From Mycobacterium sp. 852002-51961_SCH5331710 (lineage in GTDB: Bacteria; Actinomycetota; Actinomycetes; Mycobacteriales; Mycobacteriaceae), in assembly GCF_001665535.1 (NCBI RefSeq), contig NZ_LZSQ01000045.1, positions 1-64,000 on the forward strand: 64,000 bases of DNA, read 5' to 3'. Below, one piece after another: positions 41,702 to 50,265 of this stretch; position 1 is the first letter of the stretch, and each line of letters starts with the position of its first letter. Below the pieces are notes generated by a model. That model was not told the origin of the DNA and ran no database searches. It was given only the letters and a program-made list of their open reading frames with translations. A program made the position numbers and the translations under genes.

Positions 41702-44500
41702 CTAACTCGCCCACGACATGTTACGAAGCTGCCGGCGCGAGGTGATGCCGAGCTTGACGAACACCTTGCGCAGATGCCATTCGACGGTGTGCGTGCTGAT
41801 GAACAGCTGCGCGCCGATCTCCTGATTCGTCAGGCCGTCGGCGGCCAGCCGGGCGATCTGCGCTTCCTGCGCCGTCAGGTCGCCGCCGCCCGAACTCGCC
41901 GTCTGCTTGCGCACCTTCTCCCCCGTGGCGACGAGTTCGCGGCGTGCGCGTTCGGCGAATGCCTGCGCGCCGATCCGCGTGAAAGTCTCATGGGCGTCGG
42001 TGAGTTCGCGGCGGGCGTCGATCCGTCGGTTCGCCCGGCGCAGCCATTCGCCGTACAGCAGCCGGGCCCTGGCGTGATGCACCACGATTCCGGCGCGGTC
42101 CAGGCGCTCGATGGCCTCGACGAACAGGCGGTCGGCGGTGTCGTCGTCGGCGAGCAGGGCCTGGGCGTTGGCCAGCGCCCCGAGACCCCAGTCGGTACCG
42201 CTGGCGCCGGCGCGCTGCTCGAGCCGTTCGAGGGCGCGTCGCGCCGTATCGTCGTCCCCGGTCCGCGTCGCGGCCTCGACGAGTTCGAACAGGCACCAGC
42301 CGTGGATTCCGAAGTCGTCGTAGTCACATGCGTCGCGGGCGGCGGCCACCGCCTCCTCGTAGCGACCGAGACCGTTGTACAGCAACGCAGTTGCGTAGCC
42401 GGTGAGCCCGAGCAGACGGCCCTCACCCCGGGCGATCCCGTCGGACGCGGCGCTCTGGAGCAGCGGACCCGCCTGCGTGACGTCACCCCGCCACGCTGCG
42501 AGCAATACCCAGTGGTAGCGCACCGGCGAGTTGTGGTCGGTGGCCGCGGTGATCGAGGCGGCCTCCTCGAGAAGCTCTGCTGCCGAGCCGAATTCGCCCG
42601 CAATCGTGTGGACCCCGGCCCGGTAGATGAGCGCTCGGGGCAGCCCGGCGAGCGCACCGGAGGTGCGAGCGTAACGCACCGCCGCAGTCGACAGTTCGAG
42701 CAGGAGTCGGCGGTCCCACAGTTCGTGGGCGCACGATTCCTGCAGTATCGGAAACCCGGGCACCTTCAGCCAGCGGCCGACCGCGCCGTCGTCGGAATTC
42801 GCCTGCTCGCACATCGCTTCCAAGCCTGCACGCAGCGTGGCCCCACCCTGTCCGACCCCGCCGGTGATCCGCTCGGCGATTCCCTTCAGCAGGTGGTCGA
42901 TCGCCCGGGGTAGCTCCGAGACCTCCTGCAACGCGGTTCGCGCGTCCTCCGCGGCGCGCACGAGCGCATCCGGTTCGCCGAGGCGACCCGCATACATCAG
43001 CGCTGCGATCGCCTCGAGATACCCCTCCCGCGACGAATACCCGTCGACCCCGTGCAGGCGGCGCGCGGCGTCGAGAAGCGGGGGCGCGGTGTCCGCCAGT
43101 CGCGGCGCGCCGGTTTCGCCGGCCCGGCTGCGCACGAAGTCCATCTGCGCCCGCAGCCGCGCGATCAGCGCCCGCTGCAACTCGGACAGCGGGCCGAGTT
43201 CGGCGATCGCGAGCAGTTCATGCGCGGCTTCCGGCGCGGCGGCGTCCCGTTTGGCGTATGCCGCTGTCAGCGCTCTCGCCCCGCGCAGCGACGGGTCGGC
43301 CGTCAGCGTGGTCGCGCGCTCCAAAAACGTTGCTGCCGCCGCCATTCCGCCTCTGCTCTGGGCACGCGCCGCGGAATCCTCCAGCTCGGCGGCGATCGCC
43401 TCGTCCGGTCCCGCCGCGGCGTTGGCCGCATGCCAGGCGCGACGGTCGGGGTCGGTCGCCGGATCGGTCGTGTCGGCGAGCGCGCGATGGACCGCCCGGC
43501 GATCCGCCAGGGCGGCGGCGCGGTAGGCCGCAGAGCGAATCAGCGGGTGGTGGAAGCGCATCCGCGGGCCGAACTCGATCAGGCCGTCGGCTTCCGCGGG
43601 TGCCAGGTCGTCGACGGGGATGCCCAATTGCGCTGCGGCGCGCAGGAACAGGGCGGCGTCACCGATGGGTTCGGTGGCGGCGATCAGCAGCAGCTGCCGC
43701 GTCGCGCGAGGTAACGCCTGGATGCGCCGGATGAAGCCCTGTTCGACTGCCGCCGTCGACGAGCGCTTACCGGATATCCAGAATCCGCCGGACAGTTCGG
43801 TCGCCGACACGCTGCGCGGCACCTCGAGGATTGCGAGCGGAACGCCTCGGGTCTCGGCGATGATGCGGTCGCGCACCCGCGGGTCGATCCCGCCGAACAT
43901 GACCGATTCCAACAGTTCTCGCGCATCGGTGTCCGACAGTCCCTCGACCGGCAGCTCGGGCAGACCGGACAGCAGCTCGGGCTGGTCGCGGACCGCGAAC
44001 ACCAGTCCGACCGGCTCGGCGAGCAGTCGTCGCGCGATGAAGCCGAGCGTCTGGATTGAAACCTGGTCCAGCCACTGGGCGTCGTCGACGATGCACAGGA
44101 CCGGTTGGTCATCGGCCGCGGCGGCCAGCACGCTGAGCACCGCGAGCCCGACCAGGAAGCGGTCGGGTGTCTCCCCGACTCCGCGCCCGAACGCTACGTT
44201 GAGCGCTTCGCGTTGCGGTTCGGGGATCGCGTCGAGGTGCGTCATCAGCGGAGCACAAAGTTGCTGCAGTCCGGCGAAGGCCAGCTCCATATCCGATTCC
44301 ACACCGGCGACGTGCACGATCTGGAATCCGGACGCGGCTTCGCAGACGTAGTCGAGCAGGGCCGTCTTCCCGACACCCGCCTCGCCGCGCAGGACCAGCA
44401 CCTGACAGCTGCCGGATCGGACGGTCGCCACCAGGTTGTGCAGCGTTTCGCATTCCCGGGTACGGCCACGCAGGGCTTGTGCTGCACCCTGGCCAGACAT
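41702..44500 (-). CDS. Large LuxR-type ATPase transcriptional regulator (LAL family)
   Basis: 932 residues from ATG 44500 (MSGQGAAQAL). Walker A GEAGVGKT is at 39-46, and Walker B VLCIVDDAQWLD near 130. A long TPR-like helical middle follows, and the C-terminal LuxR HTH is LTAQEAQIARLAADGLTNQEIGAQLFISTHTVEWHLRKVFVKLGITSRRQLR. LAL regulators act as ATP-dependent activators of secondary-metabolite or catabolic operons. Its neighbours (nitroreductase, then ECF operon) are on the same strand and may be targets, by inference. Upstream in-frame starts extend into non-conserved sequence. Confidence 0.9.
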   Translation of the reverse strand: MSGQGAAQALRGRTRECETLHNLVATVRSGSCQVLVLRGEAGVGKTALLDYVCEAASGFQIVHVAGVESDMELAFAGLQQLCAPLMTHLDAIPEPQREALNVAFGRGVGETPDRFLVGLAVLSVLAAAADDQPVLCIVDDAQWLDQVSIQTLGFIARRLLAEPVGLVFAVRDQPELLSGLPELPVEGLSDTDARELLESVMFGGIDPRVRDRIIAETRGVPLAILEVPRSVSATELSGGFWISGKRSSTAAVEQGFIRRIQALPRATRQLLLIAATEPIGDAALFLRAAAQLGIPVDDLAPAEADGLIEFGPRMRFHHPLIRSAAYRAAALADRRAVHRALADTTDPATDPDRRAWHAANAAAGPDEAIAAELEDSAARAQSRGGMAAAATFLERATTLTADPSLRGARALTAAYAKRDAAAPEAAHELLAIAELGPLSELQRALIARLRAQMDFVRSRAGETGAPRLADTAPPLLDAARRLHGVDGYSSREGYLEAIAALMYAGRLGEPDALVRAAEDARTALQEVSELPRAIDHLLKGIAERITGGVGQGGATLRAGLEAMCEQANSDDGAVGRWLKVPGFPILQESCAHELWDRRLLLELSTAAVRYARTSGALAGLPRALIYRAGVHTIAGEFGSAAELLEEAASITAATDHNSPVRYHWVLLAAWRGDVTQAGPLLQSAASDGIARGEGRLLGLTGYATALLYNGLGRYEEAVAAARDACDYDDFGIHGWCLFELVEAATRTGDDDTARRALERLEQRAGASGTDWGLGALANAQALLADDDTADRLFVEAIERLDRAGIVVHHARARLLYGEWLRRANRRIDARRELTDAHETFTRIGAQAFAERARRELVATGEKVRKQTASSGGGDLTAQEAQIARLAADGLTNQEIGAQLFISTHTVEWHLRKVFVKLGITSRRQLRNMSWAS

Positions 44501-44594
44501 AGACACCACCGCGTTCTGGGTGGACCCGCGACGGTCGCCGGTTACCCGATCTGATCTTGGATCGTACGAGGCGTGCGCCGGCGGGTCCACAGCC

Positions 44595-44647
44595 GCGATT
44601 TGTGAGTGATTCCGTTCGCTCGCCGAACGTTTTCACTCACAAATCGC
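44595..44647. terminator. Nested palindrome (GATTTGTG family) after the NmrA-like gene
   Basis: Outer arms GCGATTTGTGAGTGA (44595-44609) and its exact complement (44633-44647), with an inner hairpin CGTTCG/CGAACG (44613-44618, 44624-44629). It begins 4 bases beyond the stop of the leftward gene at 44651. No T run. A relative with the same GATTTGTG outer arm is at 63903. Confidence 0.6.
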
Positions 44648-44650
44648 CCG

Positions 44651-45406
44651 TCAGGCCGTCGCGGCGGTCGCCAGGATCCAGTCCTCGTAACGCGTGGCGA
44701 ACAGCGTTGCGCCCGCGCCGGGCACCAGCGTGCGTTCCTCGAGGTCGATGCCCCAGTACTTCGCCGCGGGATCGGCGACGACCCGGCGGGTGTCGCCGCG
44801 GGCGGTCAGCGCGGTCCGGATCAGGTCGGGCAGCAGGACCTCCGCGGGTCCCCCGATCTCGACAATGCGGTTGGCCGGCTCGTTCGCCGCGGCGATGGCG
44901 AGGCCCTCGGCGACATCGGCGGCGGCCATCGGCCGGAAGTACGCCGGTGGCATCCGCACGATGTCGCCGTCGGTGGCCGAGTCGGCGAGCGTCGGGAGAA
45001 ACTCGAAGAACTGTGTCGCGTGCACGATCGTGTACGGGATCGGCCCGTCGCTGATCAGCCGTTCCTGGTCGAGCTTGGCCTGGAAGTAGCCACTTTGCGG
45101 GGCCATCTGGTCGGTGCCCACCACCGACAGCGCGACGTGGTGGCCGACGCCGGCGTCCTTTTCCGCGTCGAGCAGAGTGGTCGTGGCGGTGCGAAAGAAC
45201 TCCTGCGCCGAATCGTCGAGCTGCGGCGAGTTCGACACGTCGACCACCACGGCCGCGCCCTGCAGCGCATCCCGCAGGCCCTCGCCGGTGAAGGTGTTCA
45301 CGCCCGTCGAGGGCGCCGCGGCGACCGTGTCGTGGCCCTGCCGATCCAGGATCTGAACCAGTTTCGAACCGATGAGGCCGGTTCCGCCGATGACGACGAT
45401 CTTCAT
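44651..45406 (-). CDS. NmrA/atypical SDR NAD(P)-binding protein
   Basis: 251 residues from ATG 45406. The Rossmann motif MKIVVIGGTGLIGSKLVQILDRQGHD is at the very N-terminus; VALSVVGTDQM and YFQAKLDQERLI (Tyr-x-x-x-Lys) follow. The C-terminal half (YTIVHATQFFEFLPTLAD, YFRPMAAADVAEGLAIAAANEP) fits NmrA-like/SDR a5 proteins, which act as NADP sensors or quinone/isoflavone reductases. Monocistronic by appearance. Confidence 0.87.
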   Translation of the reverse strand: MKIVVIGGTGLIGSKLVQILDRQGHDTVAAAPSTGVNTFTGEGLRDALQGAAVVVDVSNSPQLDDSAQEFFRTATTTLLDAEKDAGVGHHVALSVVGTDQMAPQSGYFQAKLDQERLISDGPIPYTIVHATQFFEFLPTLADSATDGDIVRMPPAYFRPMAAADVAEGLAIAAANEPANRIVEIGGPAEVLLPDLIRTALTARGDTRRVVADPAAKYWGIDLEERTLVPGAGATLFATRYEDWILATAATA

Positions 45407-45491
45407 GATGAGCCTTCCGTTTGTCCGACAGCTTCCTGCCCGTCCAAACGGCTGGCGGCTCAAAAACTCATCCCGCCGCCGGCGAAGAAGC

Positions 45492-46601
45492 TCAAAACGC
45501 GTACCGCACCCGGCAGCTGGGCAGCTTCGCGGCGATCAGATCGGTCAACTCGTTGACCCAGCGACCCTTCCACGGGCTCTTGTAGCGCACGTTCCACTGC
45601 CCGCTCTGGCTGCGCTTGACCTGTTGCAGGTCGGGACGCCACAGCAGGTCCTCGCCTTTGGGATGCCAGCCGAGATTCACGTCGTGCAGACCCTCGTTGT
45701 GGGTGAGGAAGATGATCTCGGCGGCCAGCTGCTGCTTGGTGCGATCGGACGTGCCGTCGGCGATCTGCTCGAGCAGCTCCGTCCAGTCGGCAAGCCAATT
45801 CTCATGCACGACAACCGGGCTGAAGTTCAGGTGCACCTCGTAGCCGGCTTCGACGAAGTCGTCGATCGCGGCGATCCGGTCGACGATCTTCGACGTACGC
45901 ACGTCGAGCACCCGCGACGTCTCCGCCGGCATCAGGCTGAACCGCACGCGGGTACCGCCGCGCGGGTCGTAGTCGAGCAGGTCGCGGTTGACCAGCTTGG
46001 TCGCGAAGCTCGCCTTGGCGTTGGGGATTCGCGCGAACAGGTCGACCAGGTCGCGGACATTGTCGGAGACCATGGCGTCGACCGAGCAGTCGCTGTTCTC
46101 GCCGATGTCGTAAACCCAGTCGACGGGATCGCATTGGTTCGGTTGCGGTTTCACGCCTTGCCGGGCGGCGTGGCGTTCGAGGTATCCGGTGATCTTCTCG
46201 ATGTTGGCGAACACCGTGATCGGGTTCGCGAAACCCTTACGACGCGGAACGTAGCAGTACGAGCACGCCATCGCGCATCCGTTCGCGGTCGATGGTGCGA
46301 TCCAGTCGCTGGAGCGCTCGTTGCGTCGCGCGCTCAGGCTCTTCTTCTCACCGAGCACCAGCACTTCCCGCTTGTTGCGAACCCAGTCCTCGATGTTGCC
46401 CTCGTTTCCGTACAGGCCCGGTATCGCCTGATGCGACAGCACCTGGATGCGCTCGGCATCGGGGAAGCGCTCGAACACCTGACGCGCGCGCGGTAACCGT
46501 TCGATGTCGGGCTCGTGGTAAATCCGCTTGACGTCGAGAAGGCGGTCGGCGAGCGCAGCGGGTGTGCGCCGGGTCACGCCGTCGTGGTCGGCCATCGTCA
46601 T
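45492..46601 (-). CDS. Spore-photoproduct-lyase-like radical SAM protein
   Basis: 369 residues. The start ATG 46601 overlaps the stop of the flavin monooxygenase gene (ATGA). The radical SAM cluster motif is Cys109-x3-Cys113-x2-Cys116 (CAMACSYC) with YVPRRKGF after it, as in SPL. SAM/substrate regions NPITVFANIEKI and FSLMPAETSRVLDVRTSKIVDRIAAIDDFVEAGYEVHLNFSPVVVHENW match the SPL family. SPL repairs the UV spore photoproduct, but mycobacteria do not form spores, so this is an SPL-like enzyme (M. tuberculosis has Rv2578c-type relatives) with an unproven substrate. Confidence 0.88.
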   Translation of the reverse strand: MTMADHDGVTRRTPAALADRLLDVKRIYHEPDIERLPRARQVFERFPDAERIQVLSHQAIPGLYGNEGNIEDWVRNKREVLVLGEKKSLSARRNERSSDWIAPSTANGCAMACSYCYVPRRKGFANPITVFANIEKITGYLERHAARQGVKPQPNQCDPVDWVYDIGENSDCSVDAMVSDNVRDLVDLFARIPNAKASFATKLVNRDLLDYDPRGGTRVRFSLMPAETSRVLDVRTSKIVDRIAAIDDFVEAGYEVHLNFSPVVVHENWLADWTELLEQIADGTSDRTKQQLAAEIIFLTHNEGLHDVNLGWHPKGEDLLWRPDLQQVKRSQSGQWNVRYKSPWKGRWVNELTDLIAAKLPSCRVRYAF

Positions 46602-47803
46602 GTCCCGTTCAACGTGCGGCGGTCCGACTCCGATGCAGTTGATCTTGTTGACGGCCAATGAGGTTCGTCACGCTCGCCGCGATACTGCGCGATATCGCGT
46701 GCGATCGGTGTGGCCTGCTGCCGAAAAGACCGCAGCGGGCCGATCAGCGGCTCGTCGTAACCGGCGAACCACAGACCCGGCGCGGCGGCAGGCAACCCGT
46801 TGACCTTCGGGGCGCCCTCGTCGTCCAGCACGTCGTGGTGTCCCACCAGCGGATCGAGTCCTCGCCGGTAGCCTGTCGCGGCAATCACCGCATCCGGCGT
46901 CACCACGTTGCCGTCGGCCAGCACCACCTTGTCGCCGTCGAACGACTCGACGGCGGCGACGATCTCGATGCGCCCCGCCTTGACGTGGGGCACCAGCTCG
47001 TCACCGATCGTCGGGATCTGCTCATCGGTCAGCAGCGCCGAGTAGATGCCCCGGCGCGGCGCGGGCAGGCCCTCGCGGCGGAGGTCGCCGAACCACAGCT
47101 TGCGCATCAGTGCGGCCGCCTGGTCCAGCACGGGCACCGGGAGGCGTTCGAACGCGGCGCTGAACGTGTCGACCGGAATCCCTGCGGCAGACCGCGGCAC
47201 GAGATGCGGCGGTGTACGCACCGCCATCCGCACCCGCCGTGCGGCACCGTCGCTGAGCTGCAACGCGATGTCGGCCGCCGAGTTCCCCGCGCCCGCCACC
47301 AGCACGTCGCGGCCGGCGAAGGGTTCGGTGTTGCGGTAGTGCTCGGAGTGCAGCACCTCGCCGGTGAATGTCTCGATTCCGGGCCACTCCGGCAGCGCCG
47401 GCGTGTGGTAGTTGCCGGTGGCGATGACGACGGCCGCCGCGCTGAGCGACCCGTCGTCGGTGACCAGCCGCCATGCGCCGTGTTCACGGTCCACTCGAAT
47501 TACGTTGACGCCGAACGCCATACGAATCTTCTGCCGACGCACGTAGTCGTCGAAATAGTCGACCATGTGGTCGCGGGTGGGCCAGCGTCCGTACTGCAGC
47601 GGAATCCGCTGTCCGGGCAGATGCGACCACCACCCGCAGGTGTTGAGCCGGAAGCCGTCGTAGCGATTGCGCCATGACGACGCGGGGGCATCGGCGCGGT
47701 CGACCACGAGCGCCTCGACATCGCATTCGTGACGGAGCTGCCGGGCGATCGCGAGGCCACTGGGACCCGCGCCGATGATGACGACGGGTTCGTCGTGCGC
47801 CAT
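46598..47803 (-). CDS. FAD-dependent monooxygenase (FMO/BVMO-like)
   Basis: 401 residues from ATG 47803. FAD motif GAGPSG (11-16), NADPH motif VLVAGAGNSAADIALQL, and ATGNYHTPALPEWPGIETFTGEVLHSEHY close to the FMO fingerprint (FxGxxxHxxxY). The late VIAATGYRRGLDPLV is typical. It would insert one oxygen into a soft nucleophile or carbonyl using NADPH. It starts directly after the epimerase stop (47804) and overlaps the SPL-like gene, so the three genes 48880-45492 form one tight operon. Confidence 0.9.
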   Translation of the reverse strand: MAHDEPVVIIGAGPSGLAIARQLRHECDVEALVVDRADAPASSWRNRYDGFRLNTCGWWSHLPGQRIPLQYGRWPTRDHMVDYFDDYVRRQKIRMAFGVNVIRVDREHGAWRLVTDDGSLSAAAVVIATGNYHTPALPEWPGIETFTGEVLHSEHYRNTEPFAGRDVLVAGAGNSAADIALQLSDGAARRVRMAVRTPPHLVPRSAAGIPVDTFSAAFERLPVPVLDQAAALMRKLWFGDLRREGLPAPRRGIYSALLTDEQIPTIGDELVPHVKAGRIEIVAAVESFDGDKVVLADGNVVTPDAVIAATGYRRGLDPLVGHHDVLDDEGAPKVNGLPAAAPGLWFAGYDEPLIGPLRSFRQQATPIARDIAQYRGERDEPHWPSTRSTASESDRRTLNGT

Positions 47804-48880
47804 CTACGGCAGGTGTCTGGTGGTCAGCAGCCCCTTGGTGAGGTCGCGCTGGAACTGCTCGAGCAGCGACCGGCGCCGCAGCGGCGGGCTTTCGGTGTGC
47901 GCTTGCTGGGCCACTCCACCGATGACGTCGGCGAGCGCGTCGACCGAGTTCCACTGGGGGCGCCAGTCGAGTTCGGCCTCGGCGCGCCCGCAGTCGAGCA
48001 GCGGAACGCTGAACGGCATGTCGAGCCAGCCGCGGTCGATCGGCTGCAGTCGCGCGCGCCAGCTGAGGTCGACCAGCGCGCCGAGTACCCCCGACGGCAC
48101 GTGGACCGGTTTGGCCTTCAGCACCTCGGCGACCTGATCGCGGCCCACCGGCGGCTCGGATGCCAGGTTGAACGGGCCGCTCGCGCCGCGTTCGACCACT
48201 CTGGCCAGCGCGTCGGCGACATCGTCGGCGTGGATCAACGGAATACACAGGCGGCGGTCGAGAGGCAGCAGCGGCAACAGCGGTACCGCGAGCATCGGCA
48301 CGTATCCGGGCAGCGCGTAGCGCATCAGACCGCTCGCCGCGGCACGCTGCACGATGAAGCCGGGCCGCATCCGCGCGATCGGGACGCCCGCATCCCCGTG
48401 TTCGAGTTCGTAATCGTCGAGCAGCGCTTCGGCGCTCGACTTGTCGCGGCTGTACGGCGAGGTGCGGATTCCGCTCGTGGGCCACGACTCGTCGACGTAT
48501 TGGCCGTACCGGCCGGGCGCGTAGGCGCCGACCGACGACTGGTGCACCAGGCGCCCGACCCGCGCGTCGTGCGCGGCCTCCAGAACGGCCGTCGTGCCGC
48601 CCACGCCGATGCGGTTGAGGTACTCGGTGTTTCGGGTCGGTTGGAAACCCCATGCGAGGTGGACGACCGCGTCCGCGCCGTCGAAGATGCCCCGGAGTTG
48701 GGCGGCCGCATCGGAATCGGCGAGGTCGAGCCCGTGCCAGCGGGCCCTTTTGTAGACGCCGGTCGGTTCCGGCGGCCGTCGCACGACGCCGACGATCTCG
48801 TGTGCGGTGTCGCTTTCGGTCAGCCGCCGCAGCAGTGCGGTGCCGACGTTGCCCGAAGCTCCGGTGATGACGATGCGCAT
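47804..48880 (-). CDS. NAD-dependent epimerase/dehydratase-family protein
   Basis: 358 residues from ATG 48880 (MRIVITGASGNVG). Motifs: TGASGNVGTALLRRL, VVHLAWGFQP, HQSSVGAYAPG, Tyr-x-x-x-Lys in YSRDKSSAE. The C-terminal half (FNLASEPPVGRDQVAEVL, LDCGRAEAELDWRP) is the sugar-binding type domain of extended SDRs; mycobacterial relatives often act on non-sugar substrates. First gene of the epimerase-FMO-SPL operon. Confidence 0.88.
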   Translation of the reverse strand: MRIVITGASGNVGTALLRRLTESDTAHEIVGVVRRPPEPTGVYKRARWHGLDLADSDAAAQLRGIFDGADAVVHLAWGFQPTRNTEYLNRIGVGGTTAVLEAAHDARVGRLVHQSSVGAYAPGRYGQYVDESWPTSGIRTSPYSRDKSSAEALLDDYELEHGDAGVPIARMRPGFIVQRAAASGLMRYALPGYVPMLAVPLLPLLPLDRRLCIPLIHADDVADALARVVERGASGPFNLASEPPVGRDQVAEVLKAKPVHVPSGVLGALVDLSWRARLQPIDRGWLDMPFSVPLLDCGRAEAELDWRPQWNSVDALADVIGGVAQQAHTESPPLRRRSLLEQFQRDLTKGLLTTRHLP

Positions 48881-48918
48881 GGAACAAGACTTCCCGCATC
48901 GCACCCGATCAACACGGG

Positions 48919-50040
48919 TCAGACGGCAGCGGCGGTCTCACCCTCGAGTTGGCGGGCCCGGACATCGTTGAGGAACCGGCCCACCTCGACCGCGAGTCGG
49001 CGCGCATGCGACGAATCGACAAGATCGAATGCGTGTCCCGCACGTCGAACCTCGCTGTACTCCACCGGATTTCGCGACACGGCGCGCAGTTCCTCGGCGA
49101 ACACGCGAGCCTCCCCCACGGGGATGATGGTGTCCTGCTCACCGTGGATGAGGAAGAACGGCGGCGCATCCGCGTGGATGCGGGCCAGCGGTGAGGCCGC
49201 CTCGAAAATCTCCGGATGCCGAGACTGCTTGCGCCCGACCACGACTCGCTCCAGGAAGTTCTGGAAGTTCTTCCGGGTGGGGGTCGACCGGTCCTGCCAG
49301 TCGTAGCGCCCGTAGATCCCGACGACGGCGTCGACGGTGGTGTCGGCGTCCTCGGTGAGTTCGCCGCGGAATGCCGGGTCGCCGGGTGTGAGGCCCGCGA
49401 GGGAGGCCAGGTGGCCGCCCGCGGAGCAGCCCGCGATCGCGACGAAGTTCCGGTCACCGCCGTACTTGTCGACGTTGGCGCGCGCCCAGGCGATCGCCGC
49501 GTTCACGTCGGCGATGTGGCGGGGCCAGCGGTTCACCGGGGAGACCCGGTAGTCCATCGTCAGGCACACCCAGCCCTGCTTGACCAAGTGGTGCAGCATC
49601 GTGTGGCCCTGCATCACGCGTGACCCCTGCACCCAGGCGCCGCCGGGGACGAACAGCAGTACGGGCGCGTCGGGCGGCAGGTCGGGGCGCCGCCACACGT
49701 CGAGCAGCTGCGAGGGGTGGTCTCCGTAGCGCACCGAGCTGCGGTACAGGCAGCGCTGACGCTGGGCGCGGAAGCGGAGATAGGGAGGCACGCGGCTGCC
49801 GCGGTAGGACGCGACGTCCTGATCGGGCATATCGGCGGGCGCGGCCTCGGCCGGGTCGGCGCCGAGACGTCGGGTGACCATGCCGCGCAGCGCTGCGGGC
49901 GCGTAGTGGTGGCCGTACATCGCCATCGCGGTGAGGCCGGCGAACGGTTCCAGATGCTTGCCGACGACCGGGAGCGACGAATAGAACCGCGTCGACGCCA
50001 TGACCAGGTCGAACGGGTGCAGTGACGGATGAAGAGCCAT
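48919..50040 (-). CDS. Alpha/beta-hydrolase (HSL/lipase family)
   Basis: 373 residues from ATG 50040, 2 bases after the stop of the zinc-ribbon mini-gene. Oxyanion motif FVPGGAW (HGGxW variant with Pro for His), nucleophile GCSAGGHLASLAGL, Asp region FFLIHGEQDTIIPVGEA and His region VRRAGHAFDLVDS complete the triad. The family hydrolyses short- to medium-chain esters. No signal peptide. Several mycobacterial Lip proteins share this layout; I cannot say which is the orthologue. Confidence 0.9.
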   Translation of the reverse strand: MALHPSLHPFDLVMASTRFYSSLPVVGKHLEPFAGLTAMAMYGHHYAPAALRGMVTRRLGADPAEAAPADMPDQDVASYRGSRVPPYLRFRAQRQRCLYRSSVRYGDHPSQLLDVWRRPDLPPDAPVLLFVPGGAWVQGSRVMQGHTMLHHLVKQGWVCLTMDYRVSPVNRWPRHIADVNAAIAWARANVDKYGGDRNFVAIAGCSAGGHLASLAGLTPGDPAFRGELTEDADTTVDAVVGIYGRYDWQDRSTPTRKNFQNFLERVVVGRKQSRHPEIFEAASPLARIHADAPPFFLIHGEQDTIIPVGEARVFAEELRAVSRNPVEYSEVRRAGHAFDLVDSSHARRLAVEVGRFLNDVRARQLEGETAAAV

Positions 50041-50042
50041 GA

Positions 50043-50147
50043 TCAGCCAGCCAACGCCAGGTCAGGGTCGCCGGCTCCGCTGCAGGTCACGCAGACGGCC
50101 TCTTCGAGGCTGAAATGCCCGCACGTGGGGCAGATGAACTCGAGCAT
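50043..50147 (-). CDS. 34-residue zinc-ribbon miniprotein upstream of the hydrolase
   Basis: ATG 50147, with AAAGG about 8 bases upstream. The product begins MLEFICPTCGHFSLEEAVCV and continues TCSGAGDPDLALAG: two CxxC knuckles (Cys6/9 and Cys19/22) 9 residues apart, enough for one tetrahedral zinc site. The stop TGA is separated by 2 bases from the ATG of the hydrolase gene, so the two are almost certainly co-translated. The frame, ribosome site and paired CxxC make a chance ORF unlikely. Function unknown; a rubredoxin-like or chaperone-like role is conceivable. Confidence 0.72.
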   Translation of the reverse strand: MLEFICPTCGHFSLEEAVCVTCSGAGDPDLALAG

Positions 50148-50252
50148 GCGTTACGCCTTTCGAGACTTGTGTCATGCCGACTTTCTGCAGCCCGCCTCAC
50201 ATACCCCTGCGTCTGCGCGCCAAAACCCGCCGATACCGATCTGTGCCGTCAG

Positions 50253-50258
50253 TACTGT
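50253..50258 (+). promoter_or_regulatory. Leaderless promoter -10 box (TACTGT)
   Basis: TACTGT, then 7 bases, then GTG 50266, without a ribosome site. Same hexamer and spacing as in front of selO (24251). Confidence 0.62.
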
Positions 50259-50265
50259 GGCGTTC

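Noticed and set aside
41702-44500. LuxR-type ATPase as the regulator of the RTACGWTCGTAY sites
   Set aside because: The palindrome has the short two-fold form typical of TetR dimers, the TetR gene lies inside the cluster beside two of the sites, and no copy occurs near the LuxR-type gene.
45492-46601. Sporulation gene call for the SPL-like protein
   Set aside because: No other sporulation gene is present and the rest of the window is clearly mycobacterial; the family name reflects sequence, not a spore role.
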